64,000 nt of DNA, taken from positions 62,001-126,000 of the forward strand of contig JALHMW010000013.1 of assembly GCA_022843845.1 (NCBI GenBank). Direction: 5' to 3'. This DNA is from Archangium sp. GTDB taxonomy: Bacteria; Myxococcota; Myxococcia; Myxococcales; Myxococcaceae. The notes below the pieces were generated by a model. That model did no database searches. It worked only from the letters and a program-made list of their open reading frames with translations, and was not told where the DNA came from. Every line of letters starts with the position of its first letter. Within the stretch, counting starts at the first letter, position 1. Position numbers and translations under genes: made by a program. Positions 34,523 to 45,000 of this stretch are shown piece by piece.

Positions 34523-36078
34523 AGTTTACCCTCCACCGGCAAGGCGTCGGCGACGTCGGCGTTCCGCTCACCAGCGAGCTCGAGCGCCGCCTTGAGTTCT
34601 GCGGCATCTCTGAAGGGGTGGAGCTTCGCGCGCCAGAAGGGATCGAACAGGTTCGGCCGAATGCCCCACGAAGCCCCGAGCTGGTGGAAGTAGGCCTTGC
34701 CCTTCGAGACCGCCACCGCCGTGTCTCGCGGAGCGAGCTGGACCCGGGTCTGCTGGCTCCCCATTCGAAGGGTGACCGTGGCGTTCTGATTGAGTTCGAA
34801 GTTCCCTCGCCCGCCCATCTGAAGGTCGCGGAGGTTCTGGCCGACGCCGCCGAAGGTGCTGGGTTGCCCGTCGTCGCTGTCCTGCCCGGACATGGCTCGG
34901 AAGTTCACGAAGCAGTCTTCGCCCTGGCACGCGAAGCCCTCGAAGCCGTCGAGCCCCATGCTCCCGCCACCACGAATCGAGGCCTGGCCCGGCGACTGCG
35001 CACTTCCGCCTGCGACCATGCCGGGGGCCGTGAACCAGTGAGGAGCGTCACGCCATTCGAGCGATGACAGACGCGGCCCGAACTGAGAGCTGGTGCGAGA
35101 GCTGACGTTTCGGTCCGACACGCTCGAGGCGAAGTTCGGGGGCCCAGGTTGATAGGTGAAGAAGACCTCCCCCCGCCCCATCAACGATCTCACCGCCTCC
35201 GGGTTCTTGACGATCGGGCCTGGGTTCTCCCCGAGGAAGTCGTCGTGCGCGAGGTCCTTCGCTGACGGACTGACCGAGGTCTTCCCATTGGACTGGAACT
35301 GGGGCCGAGCGGCGTTGGCGGCGTCGACCATCAGCCTCGCCCGCTGGCTGGCCCCCAGCGCACCGCGATCGTGAACCAGCTCGTCGACCTTCTGACACTC
35401 ACCATCGAAGCTCGTCCCCTCGAGGGTGCAGGCAAAGGAGGCCGTGTTCGCCCTGTCCATGTTGGTGCGGTAGGTGGCTCTGGGCGCGGTGCTGGCGAGC
35501 ATGCCCCTGAGTGGGTCACTGGAGCTCGACAGCGCGTTCTTCACCTCGTCGAGGTACGCGCGGTTCTGCCGGTACATGGCGCGATGCGCGTCTCGAATGG
35601 CGCCAGAGGCGGCGTTGAACTGAGAGATCGTTCCTCTGAGCTCGTTCTCGAGCCGTGACGCCTTCGACGCCAGCCGCATCGAGATCATGCCGGCCTCGAT
35701 CGCGTGGATGCAGTGCCGGGGTGACCTCCACCTGCAGCGCGCCATGACGAACTCGTAGACCGAGGCCAGCCGCATTCCGCGGGCACCTGCGTGCACCATC
35801 GAGACGTCGTTGAGGGCGATCGTGAGCCACGCGTGAAGCCCGGTCTGTGCGACGAGGATCGCGGCGATGGTCCGGTTCGAATAGGCGCTGGCGTTGAACG
35901 CGCGCGCCTGCATCACCGCGACCGAGTAGGCCTGAGAGTCGGCCGCGGCCTGGAGCCTGATGCGCTCGTGCACGGAGTGGGTGAGGTTGAACCCGACCAT
36001 CGTCATGATCGAGAGCATCAACATCGTGAGCACACCGAGGACCATCGTCTGACCGCGGGGAGAGCCGTGGGCGCGCAT
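34519..36078 (-). CDS. TadG-like protein
   Basis: 519 residues starting RGQTMVLGVLTMLMLSIMTMVGFNLTHSVHERIRLQAAADSQA, which fits TadG/Flp-assembly proteins where a hydrophobic helix is followed by a LQ-x-AADSAALA segment. The large C-terminal part is hydrophilic, Gly/Ser rich and has several Cys (CTLEGTSFDGEC; CQGEDC). It overlaps the downstream TadE-like gene by 4 bases and follows the other TadE-like gene after 1 base. It is probably exported and membrane-tethered. Confidence 0.75.
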   Translation of the reverse strand: MRAHGSPRGQTMVLGVLTMLMLSIMTMVGFNLTHSVHERIRLQAAADSQAYSVAVMQARAFNASAYSNRTIAAILVAQTGLHAWLTIALNDVSMVHAGARGMRLASVYEFVMARCRWRSPRHCIHAIEAGMISMRLASKASRLENELRGTISQFNAASGAIRDAHRAMYRQNRAYLDEVKNALSSSSDPLRGMLASTAPRATYRTNMDRANTASFACTLEGTSFDGECQKVDELVHDRGALGASQRARLMVDAANAARPQFQSNGKTSVSPSAKDLAHDDFLGENPGPIVKNPEAVRSLMGRGEVFFTYQPGPPNFASSVSDRNVSSRTSSQFGPRLSSLEWRDAPHWFTAPGMVAGGSAQSPGQASIRGGGSMGLDGFEGFACQGEDCFVNFRAMSGQDSDDGQPSTFGGVGQNLRDLQMGGRGNFELNQNATVTLRMGSQQTRVQLAPRDTAVAVSKGKAYFHQLGASWGIRPNLFDPFWRAKLHPFRDAAELKAALELAGERNADVADALPVEGKL

Positions 36079-36079
36079 G

Positions 36080-36949
36080 TCAGTTCACCTTCTTCCAGGG
36101 AACCTTGCAGCGGTTCCGGCCGTCGAGGTTCGATGAGATGAGGTTCGACTGCATGCGCATCGCGTAGCTGGCGCGAATGGGCATGATGTAGCGACGGTTG
36201 TCCGCGGCGCTGAGCAGGCGCTGGTCGGCAGCGGCGTCTCGGGGGTCCGACGAGTTGCCGCCGTTGTTGCTCGCGCGACTCATGTTCTTGTCGTACGCGA
36301 CCCAGCGCATCTTCTCGTACGTCGACGACTTCTCCTGTGCGAAGGCGATGCGAAAGATCATCCAGTTCGCGAAGGGGATATTGAGGCGGTAGTAGAGCGT
36401 CACCTGCGCCATCAGCTTGTTGCCGTCGAACTGACGCCACTCCTGCGCTTCACTCGGCCCACCCGTCTCTTCATCGTTGCCGCCTCCAGCGGGTGGCGGT
36501 GGCGGTGCGTTACCCGGCGGGCTTTGTCCCGCCGTGAGGGTATGGGGGTCGTCGAAGTCCTGCTGGTCGGCGTTGGGCAACGAGCCCCGCACGGGATTGC
36601 AGATCGTGACCTCGGCCACCTTCAGGCCGCCTTCCTGCTGATTGGACTGCATCTGGTTCCACGCGTTGCGCAGGTTGCCGGTGTTGTCCGTGGGGTAGAG
36701 CGCCCCACGTTGCGAATCGCGACCCGCGACCGGCAGAAGAACCGCGAGCGCCGCGCGCTCCATCATCTCCTTCTGAGCCCCGCGAAGCGCTCCGGCCCGT
36801 GTCGCTTTGTAGGCGGCGTACTTCGTCATCACGCGGGCCTGGTGCATCAGCGCGAGCTGAAGCAGCCCGAGCAGAAGAAAGACGAAGACCGGAAGCACGA
36901 TCGCCGCTTCGACCGCCACCTGGCCCCGCTGCTGACTCCGTTTCACCAT
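36080..36949 (-). CDS. TadE-like pseudopilin
   Basis: 289 residues with the TadE hallmark RGQVAVEAAIVLPVFVFLLLGLLQLALMHQARV near the N-terminus. The middle is a Pro/Gly-rich, acidic linker (PPPPPAGGG) followed by a beta-rich region with a hydrophobic stretch LNIPFANWMIFRIAF. It is first in the operon of TadE/TadG-like genes. The 231 bases upstream contain no gene I can support and may hold the promoter. Confidence 0.77.
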   Translation of the reverse strand: MVKRSQQRGQVAVEAAIVLPVFVFLLLGLLQLALMHQARVMTKYAAYKATRAGALRGAQKEMMERAALAVLLPVAGRDSQRGALYPTDNTGNLRNAWNQMQSNQQEGGLKVAEVTICNPVRGSLPNADQQDFDDPHTLTAGQSPPGNAPPPPPAGGGNDEETGGPSEAQEWRQFDGNKLMAQVTLYYRLNIPFANWMIFRIAFAQEKSSTYEKMRWVAYDKNMSRASNNGGNSSDPRDAAADQRLLSAADNRRYIMPIRASYAMRMQSNLISSNLDGRNRCKVPWKKVN

Positions 36950-37180
36950 GCCCGGAACATCACAGCATGGTTGGGAGCGGCTCTATCGGTCGAGTGGACG
37001 TGCGCCGACCAAATGACGACGAAAAAACCGAAGGACGTCTCGCAACGCGTGAGCATCGAGCCGCTGAGGGTCCCCCGCTGCCCAGACAGACGCGCAGCTG
37101 GGAAGCTCAAGGGTTTAGACGCGGCCTTGCATCTGGGGTGCGACTTCGACGCACAGACGGAGCCATCGAACTTGCGATCG

Positions 37181-38581
<1,401 letters not shown>

Positions 38582-38723
38582 GGCGCGGGAGTTACCGTTG
38601 ACCCTGCCGCCCTACAAGCGTGACGAGCGACCAGTGTTGAGGCTCAGCAAAGACGTCCGCGCTCACGGTTCAGCGAAAGTGTGCGCAGTGGTGAGGTGGC
38701 TGTAGCCTCCGGGAAAGGGAGCG

Positions 38724-39635
38724 GTGGTCTTCGTGGGCTATTCCGAGCTGAGCAGCATCGCCGCGTGGATCGGGGCTGGTGAAGAGAGGCGACGCGAGAT
38801 CGCGGAGCAGGTCGCCCTGAGGCAGGGGCTCGAGCTGGAGTCGCTCGCGCCGTTCCGCAGGCCAGACCTGCCGCTCGCGAGCTATCGCGCACTCGAGGGC
38901 TTGTTCCGACTGGTGCTCGTCCCGGGCGGCCAGCTCGAGATGGGTTTCGGCGATCTGGAGATGGCCATGTTGCACGCCGCGGCCGACGCACAACGCCAAG
39001 CGGGCTCGCTCACGGAGGCCTGGCGCTCGTTGCTGGAGACCGCCTCGGGAGCTCGAGGGCTCAGCCGGGTCGTGCCGCCTCTCCTGGTGGCGCAGAACGC
39101 CATCGGAGGCTTCGCGGTCGAACACTGGCGGGAGGAGATTGGCGAGCTGTTCGTCGGAGAGGGCGGCGATCCTCGCTCGTTGCCGGAGCCCCTCGACGAC
39201 GGGCTCGGGCTGTTCGGCTACCGAGTTCCCTGGGAGCACGAGTGGGAGTGGTTGGCACGGGGCGGGCGCACCGGCGAACTCAGCGCCCTCGGAGATTCCG
39301 TGCCGGGCGAGACCGAGCTGCACGCGCTCCGCGCTGCTGCCATCCGGAGCGAGGGGCCCGACGATGGAGACAGGCATGCGTCGATATCGAACGACTTCGG
39401 TCTGGTTGGATTCGGTGTCGAGGCTGAGCTGTGTCGAGACGCGTACGTGCAACCGCCGTCGCGCACGCCGAGCCTCACTGCCGCCATCGAGGACCGCGTG
39501 GTCAAGGGCGGCGCGGGAGCAACCTCCCCATGGCAGAGTGACGGCGAGTGGCAAGGGCTGTTGACGGGGCACCGAATGCGCTGCGGCGGCCTCCGTTTCG
39601 CAATCGGTGTACGCCTGGTGCGTGACGTCGACTGA
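38724..39635 (+). CDS. FGE-sulfatase-like domain protein
   Basis: 303 residues. The C-terminal part follows the formylglycine-generating-enzyme-like fold: VPWEHEWEWLARGGRTGEL corresponds to the family LPTEAEWEYAARGG, NDFGLVGFGVEAELCRD to the NxFGLYDMxGNVWEW segment, VVKGGAGATSPW to VLRGGSW, and GLRFAIGVRLVRD to the GFRLVRD end. The Trp-Glu-Trp core is altered, so catalytic function is doubtful; many such proteins are binding modules. The first 150 residues are helical and unassigned. The GTG start has GGGAAAGGGAG upstream. Confidence 0.72.
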   Translation: MVFVGYSELSSIAAWIGAGEERRREIAEQVALRQGLELESLAPFRRPDLPLASYRALEGLFRLVLVPGGQLEMGFGDLEMAMLHAAADAQRQAGSLTEAWRSLLETASGARGLSRVVPPLLVAQNAIGGFAVEHWREEIGELFVGEGGDPRSLPEPLDDGLGLFGYRVPWEHEWEWLARGGRTGELSALGDSVPGETELHALRAAAIRSEGPDDGDRHASISNDFGLVGFGVEAELCRDAYVQPPSRTPSLTAAIEDRVVKGGAGATSPWQSDGEWQGLLTGHRMRCGGLRFAIGVRLVRDVD

Positions 39636-39850
39636 GGTTTCGCCCAGCTACAGTTCTCTGCTGCTGCTCTTGACGCGCGAGGCGATCACCACCCTCGAGG
39701 CGCGCGACCCGTTCCCGGCAGCTGGCTGCACACATGCCATCGACGAGCAGGACGACTCCGCGCCAGAAGACCGAATCGACAGCCCAGCCCTCGCGCTGCC
39801 TGCCGGCCTTCAAGTCGCGGCGGGCTGCGTCCTCCCAGCGCGATGAGCGT

Positions 39851-42064
39851 TCAGCCGCCGAACGCCGACCGGAGAATGGCGTCTTGATCGAGCCCGCTCT
39901 TGCGCGCGGCCTCGACGTCGAGTCCCAGACCGTGACCTCTGCCGACGCCCGAGAACTCGACGGACGTCCCGCTCCACGCGATGCCGGTGGGGCACGACGG
40001 CAGCTTGAGCGGCCCACGGAGCGGCTCACAGCTCGACGCTTGCACGTCTTCGAAGGTCGAGCCCTCTTCGGTGACGGTGCGCACGACGCGCAGCACGCCG
40101 GCGCTCGACTCGAGCCGTGTCACCGACGACAGCGAGAACCCCAGCGCGCGCTCGACTTCCTTCCTCGGACGCGTCGCGGTCCACGGCTCGTCGCCGCCAC
40201 GAGAGAACGGGAGCCAGCCCCGCTTCGCGATCGGAGGCCTCGTCAACGTCTCGGCGTCGCTCTCGGCCGAGCGCGTGGTGCCTTGAAACACCTGACAGTG
40301 CGTGGTGTCGCAGACGGGCCGTGAGCCGTGCCGTTCGCGGCTGTCGACGTTGTGCGAGATGACGCGTGCGAGCGCGGCGCGCGGCTCTCCGACGATCGAC
40401 GCGTCTTCGGAGGACAGCACGCCCGTGACGTAGAGCAGCCGGGTGGTGCGGAAGATCGCCTCGCTGCCAGTGCGCGCGCGACGTTCCTTCTCGCTCACGG
40501 CCATGCCCTGCGGCGGCACGTACGGCGCGGGCGCTTCTCGACGGAAGACGCCGGCGTAGGGCCTCCCTTCCGTCGTCTTCGGAATTCGCACCTCGAACGG
40601 CGCGGTGAGACAGACCAGCTGGCCCTTGCCGAGCACGTCGGCCAGCCGCGCCCAGTCGCTCGAGAGCGCGAGAGGACCGTCCGGCGTCACCGCAAAGCCA
40701 CCACGTTCGCAGCGCAGGTCGACCTGACTCGGGGTCAGCAGCGAGAAGACCTGCACCTCGGCCGGGCCGCGGGCAGCGAGGCGCTTCGCGCGATCGACGA
40801 TGGCCAGAAACTCGTCTGGGAACTGCCGCGGCGCGCGACCGGGCACCACCATGACGATCACGAAGTCCTCCATCACGCCGACGAGCCAGCCCGCCAGCGG
40901 CCGGGACGCCCCATCACGCACGGTGCCGGTCTTCGTGCCAAGCTGCGCGAGCCTGTCGGACTGCGGGAGCCTGGCCAGCGTGCCTTCACGTCCATTGCGA
41001 CGCATCGTCACGACGAGGTCAGGCCGCGCCTCTGCCAGCAGCCGATACGCCGCCGCGAGCCCCAGCGGAGAGAGGCTCAACGTCGAGCGCAGGCCGATCG
41101 CCTCGCTCATGTGCTCGGGCAGCCTCGACATTCCCAGCGAGAGGAACACCGGCCCCCACGGGCCGAAGGTCTCGACACCAGGAGACTGAGACGCCCAGTC
41201 GAGGAAGTAGCCGTTGCACGAGAGCAGCACGGCTTCATTCGCTCGCATCGTCTGTGGCAGCACGTCGCCGCACGCCCACTCCTGATCGCCGATGCGCGGG
41301 GCGAGCCCCGGGGTCGTCGAAGCGCCCGCGAGGAGGAACGGCTTCAGCGTCGAGCCGAACGGCCTCGGCGTCCCAATCTCTCCAGCCGACGCGAACACCT
41401 CACCCGAGTGGCGGCTCATGATCAGCCACGCGGCATCACCCGCGGAGCGATCGATCACCGTGAGCTCTTCGACGGTCAGCGGCGACCACTTGAGCCGGCC
41501 ATCACACCCTGCGAGCCGGCGAGCGATGACGCGTGGAATGCGATCGGTGGGCCCACGAGACTCGACGAGCAACCTCGCCAGCGCCCGCCGAGCCTTCCCG
41601 GTGTCGAGCGAAGCGCTGTTGGTGAGCACCTTCGCCGCGTCGGAGAGTGACTGGTAGTCGCCTTCTCGCCAGGCCTCGAGCTCGCCCGAGGTCGTGATCG
41701 CGAACGCTTCGTGGAACAGCGTGTCTGCGCTCGCCGGTGCGCACGCCTGCAGCAGGAACTGATGGGCGAGCTCGTGCGCAAGCCACTCGCGCTCGGCGGC
41801 CGTGAACGCACCGGGGCTGAGCTGACGCAGGAAGACGCGGCCGAGCTCACTCTTGCCGCCTTTGCCGGGCTCCAACCGGCTCTTCTCGATGACGACGCCG
41901 ATGCGCGCGACCGGCGCTGGACGTGACGCGTTCGCCTGGAAGACGGCGTCGAGCGACTCCCAGCTCGCCACTGCGGCCTGTCGCACCTCGAACGCAGGCT
42001 CGAGCCCCGGCGCCACCGTCAGACGCGGCACCGCCGAGAGCACCAGGAGCGCCGCGAGGCTCAC
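39851..42064 (-). CDS. YfaQ-like protein: HExxH, transpeptidase-like and SpoIID-like segments
   Basis: 737 residues from a GTG in the stop of the macroglobulin gene. A signal peptide is at the N-terminus. A metalloprotease-like motif HELAH (residues 97-101) is followed by HEAFA (118), as in gluzincins. A penicillin-binding-type triad follows: STLK (238-241), SCN (282-284) and KTG (378-380, in TKTGT). The last 30 residues, GRGHGLGLDVEAARKSGLDQ onward, match the SpoIID/LytB end motif. There is no glycosyltransferase domain. The five-gene cluster matches E. coli yfaPTASQ by position and length order, and this gene occupies the yfaQ place (DUF2300 family). The domain assignments rest on motifs. 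Secreted peptidoglycan or peptide enzyme, inferred. Confidence 0.72.
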   Translation of the reverse strand: MSLAALLVLSAVPRLTVAPGLEPAFEVRQAAVASWESLDAVFQANASRPAPVARIGVVIEKSRLEPGKGGKSELGRVFLRQLSPGAFTAAEREWLAHELAHQFLLQACAPASADTLFHEAFAITTSGELEAWREGDYQSLSDAAKVLTNSASLDTGKARRALARLLVESRGPTDRIPRVIARRLAGCDGRLKWSPLTVEELTVIDRSAGDAAWLIMSRHSGEVFASAGEIGTPRPFGSTLKPFLLAGASTTPGLAPRIGDQEWACGDVLPQTMRANEAVLLSCNGYFLDWASQSPGVETFGPWGPVFLSLGMSRLPEHMSEAIGLRSTLSLSPLGLAAAYRLLAEARPDLVVTMRRNGREGTLARLPQSDRLAQLGTKTGTVRDGASRPLAGWLVGVMEDFVIVMVVPGRAPRQFPDEFLAIVDRAKRLAARGPAEVQVFSLLTPSQVDLRCERGGFAVTPDGPLALSSDWARLADVLGKGQLVCLTAPFEVRIPKTTEGRPYAGVFRREAPAPYVPPQGMAVSEKERRARTGSEAIFRTTRLLYVTGVLSSEDASIVGEPRAALARVISHNVDSRERHGSRPVCDTTHCQVFQGTTRSAESDAETLTRPPIAKRGWLPFSRGGDEPWTATRPRKEVERALGFSLSSVTRLESSAGVLRVVRTVTEEGSTFEDVQASSCEPLRGPLKLPSCPTGIAWSGTSVEFSGVGRGHGLGLDVEAARKSGLDQDAILRSAFGG

Positions 42065-45000
42065 TTCGAGATCGAGAGCTTCGCGCTGGTCGTGCGCCCA
42101 GACACCTGGCTCGCGTACATGTCGTCGAGCGTGGCCGGAGGCGCGGTGAAGCTGCCGGGGAACTGCGCGCGCATCACGTAGCCGATGACGCGCGGGCTCG
42201 CCGACCACCAGACCTGCTCTTCGAAGTACCAGGTCATCCGCTCGGGCGTGTACGCGCGCTTCTTGAGCGACTCGTGGGTGAGCGGCAGGCTGAGCGGCGC
42301 ACCGCGATAGGCCTTGTCTTCCTGGAGCACCGTGAAGCCGGCAGGAATCGGGTCCTCCATCACGTAGTAGGCCGAGCGGATGCTGCGCCACTTGTCGTCG
42401 TTGCGCGCGTCGATGGTGAACTCGACGTACACGTCTTCGCCCTGCTTCACCGACTCGCCGTCCTTGAGCGCGACCTTCTGATCGCCGCGCAGCACGAAGT
42501 ACGCGCGGGCGATCGACATGCCCTCACCTTTGGGCTGCACGAACTCGAGCGGCACGCGCACCCTCGCCTTCCACGTCGCCACGCCATCGAACGCACCGAC
42601 GGTGAGCTGGTTGGCGCTGGGGTCGACGCTGGCCGTGAGCCCAAGACCGGCGGGCACGAGCTCGACCTGGGCGCCCTCGACGGTCGGCGGAGCCAGCCGC
42701 TTCATCGCCTTGATGTCGTGCTCGATGAGCCACTGGCTGTGCAGCAGCGCCGTGCTGCGCTCGAAGGTCGAAAGGCCCGGGTCCGACAGGAGCTGAAGCA
42801 CGCGCGACCTCGTGCGCTCGACGTCGCCGTCCTTCGTGCTGGCCGCGTGCGCGAGGATCGCCGTGAAGCCGACGTTGCGCAGCGGGTAGCGGAAGAAGGA
42901 CTCATCGGGCTTGAACACCGCGTTCGAGATGACGCCCTTGCGCGACTCGTCGGCGAGCGAGGCGATGCGCTCCTTGAGATCGGGCTCGTTCGAGACACCC
43001 GCGTGCTCGGCCGCGAGGACGGCGAGCGCGAGGCCGTAGAGATCGTCAGGCTTCGCGTTCTGAACGAGCAGGCGCACCTGCGCGGCCTGACGTGCGCCTT
43101 GCAGACGGGCGAGCACGTAGGTGCGCGTCGCCTCGAGGCCAGTCGGGACCGCATAGGGTGGGCACGTTGCCTTCGCCGAACACATGGACTCAGACGGGCG
43201 TTCATTGAGCCAGGCAGCCGTCTCGGTCAGTCGCGGGTCGTTCTTGTCGAGCAGACCGGCCTCGGTCGCGTACGCGAGGCCATCGAGCGCGATGAGCGTC
43301 ATCTCGACCGACGGCTCCGAGTAGCCCGAGAACCAGGTAAAGCCGCCGCCCTTCACTTCGAGATCGAGGATGCGAGCAGTGCCCTGCACCGAGCGGCTCT
43401 TCGCTTCGGAGAGGAGCGTGAGGCTGTCCTTGTCGAGCGCGTCGAGCTTCTTGAGCCGCTCGAGCGTGCGGTACAGCGCGATGTTCGGCACGGTGCTCGA
43501 GACGAGCTGTTCGATGCAGCCGTGCGGGTACGTCAGCATGTCGCGCGCGTTCGAGAGGGCGACGTCGACCATCGACGGCGCGAGCACCAGCCGGCTGGTG
43601 AGCACCTGGGCGCCCTTCGGCACGGGCAACGACAAGGCGCCGCCGCTGACCGACGAGACGGCGATGTCTTCTTCGATGGCCGCGGGGAGCACGGCGAGGC
43701 GCTTCACGTCGGCGATCGGGTCTCCGATGCCACGGGCCTTGATGCCAAGACTGATCTCACCCGTCTTGTCGGCCTTCAGCTCGATCGGAACGATGGCCTC
43801 TCCACCCTTCGCGAGCGTCAGCGTCTCGGTCTTCGCCTCCAGGGTCGCAGCGCCCTGCCCGACGTAGTCGAGCGTGACGGTGCCCTGCCCCGGCCCGTTC
43901 TGCCCGGGCGTGACGCGAATCGAGCCCGTCGCCGTGTCGCCCTGTCGCATGAACTGCGGAAGGTTCGCGGCCACCACCAGCGCGCCACGCGTCGCGAACT
44001 CGGCGGTCTGCTCACCGAAGCGGCCCGAGGCGTCGACCGCGACGGCGGTCACCGTCCACAACGTTTGCATGGAGTTCAGCTTGAATGAGACGGTCGCGCG
44101 GCCATCACGATCGGTGACGATCGCCGGGTTCCAGAAGACGGTGTCGTCTTCCTTCTTCGGCTTCGTCGGCGGCTTCACGGCCGCGAACTGACGCCGCGGG
44201 AGCTTCGCCAGCTGCATCGCGATGCGATCGCCGTAGCCGTACCCCTGGAACTCGCTCGAGGTGAACGTGGACACGTTGTCGCGGCCCACCGGGTAGAAGA
44301 AGTCGACGATGCCGGGGCGGAACTCGGTCTGCAGCGCGTAGACGGCCTTGTCGACGACGCCGACCGACACCTGCGCCTGCACGGGACGCCCAAGATGATC
44401 GGTGACGCGCAAGGTGAGCGTCTGCGTGGTGAGCGGCGCGGCCTCGGAGCGCTCGGGGCTGACCTGCACCGAGAGCGTGCGCTCCTTCGGGACGATGCGG
44501 AAACCCGCGATGCGCTCCTCCCACCGGCCTGAGGTCGACGGGTACGCGATGGCGGCGTAGACGGCGGCGCCGAAGCGCTTCTCGATGGGGAACTTGTAGA
44601 CGACCGTCTGGCCCTTCACGGGCACGCGCTCGGTCTTGAAGATGCCAGCGCCAGTGAGGGTGACCCACACGCTGCCTTCGTTGGCCTCCTTGATGCCCCA
44701 GCCCGCGGGGAGCAGACCGACGACCTCCGCGGTGTCGCCCGGCTCCATCACGCCACCGAGCGCCTCGAGGGTGAGCGTCGGCACCTGCATCACAGCCTCA
44801 CCGCTGCCGCCGAGCACGAGCGTGGTGGTCGCGCCGGTCCACGCGAGGCCCTTCTTGTCCTTCAACGTCACCTGCGCCTCGACCACGCCGGGCTTCTCGC
44901 CTTTCACCTCGAGTCGCGCGACGCCTTCTTCCGTCGTCGAGAACTCCTGCTTCGAGAGGGTGGTGGTGGTGCCGTCGGCGCCGAGGAGGACGAACTGCAC

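Noticed and set aside
36950..37180. Gene in the 231-base gap upstream of the TadE-like operon
   Set aside because: No convincing frame; no -35/-10 pair or terminator hairpin with a T run could be identified either.
39636..39850. Small gene in the gap between the FGE-like and YfaQ-like genes
   Set aside because: Open frames exist on both strands but have no ribosome-binding site, signal or domain, and extend from the neighbouring genes; I see nothing supportable in the 215 bases.
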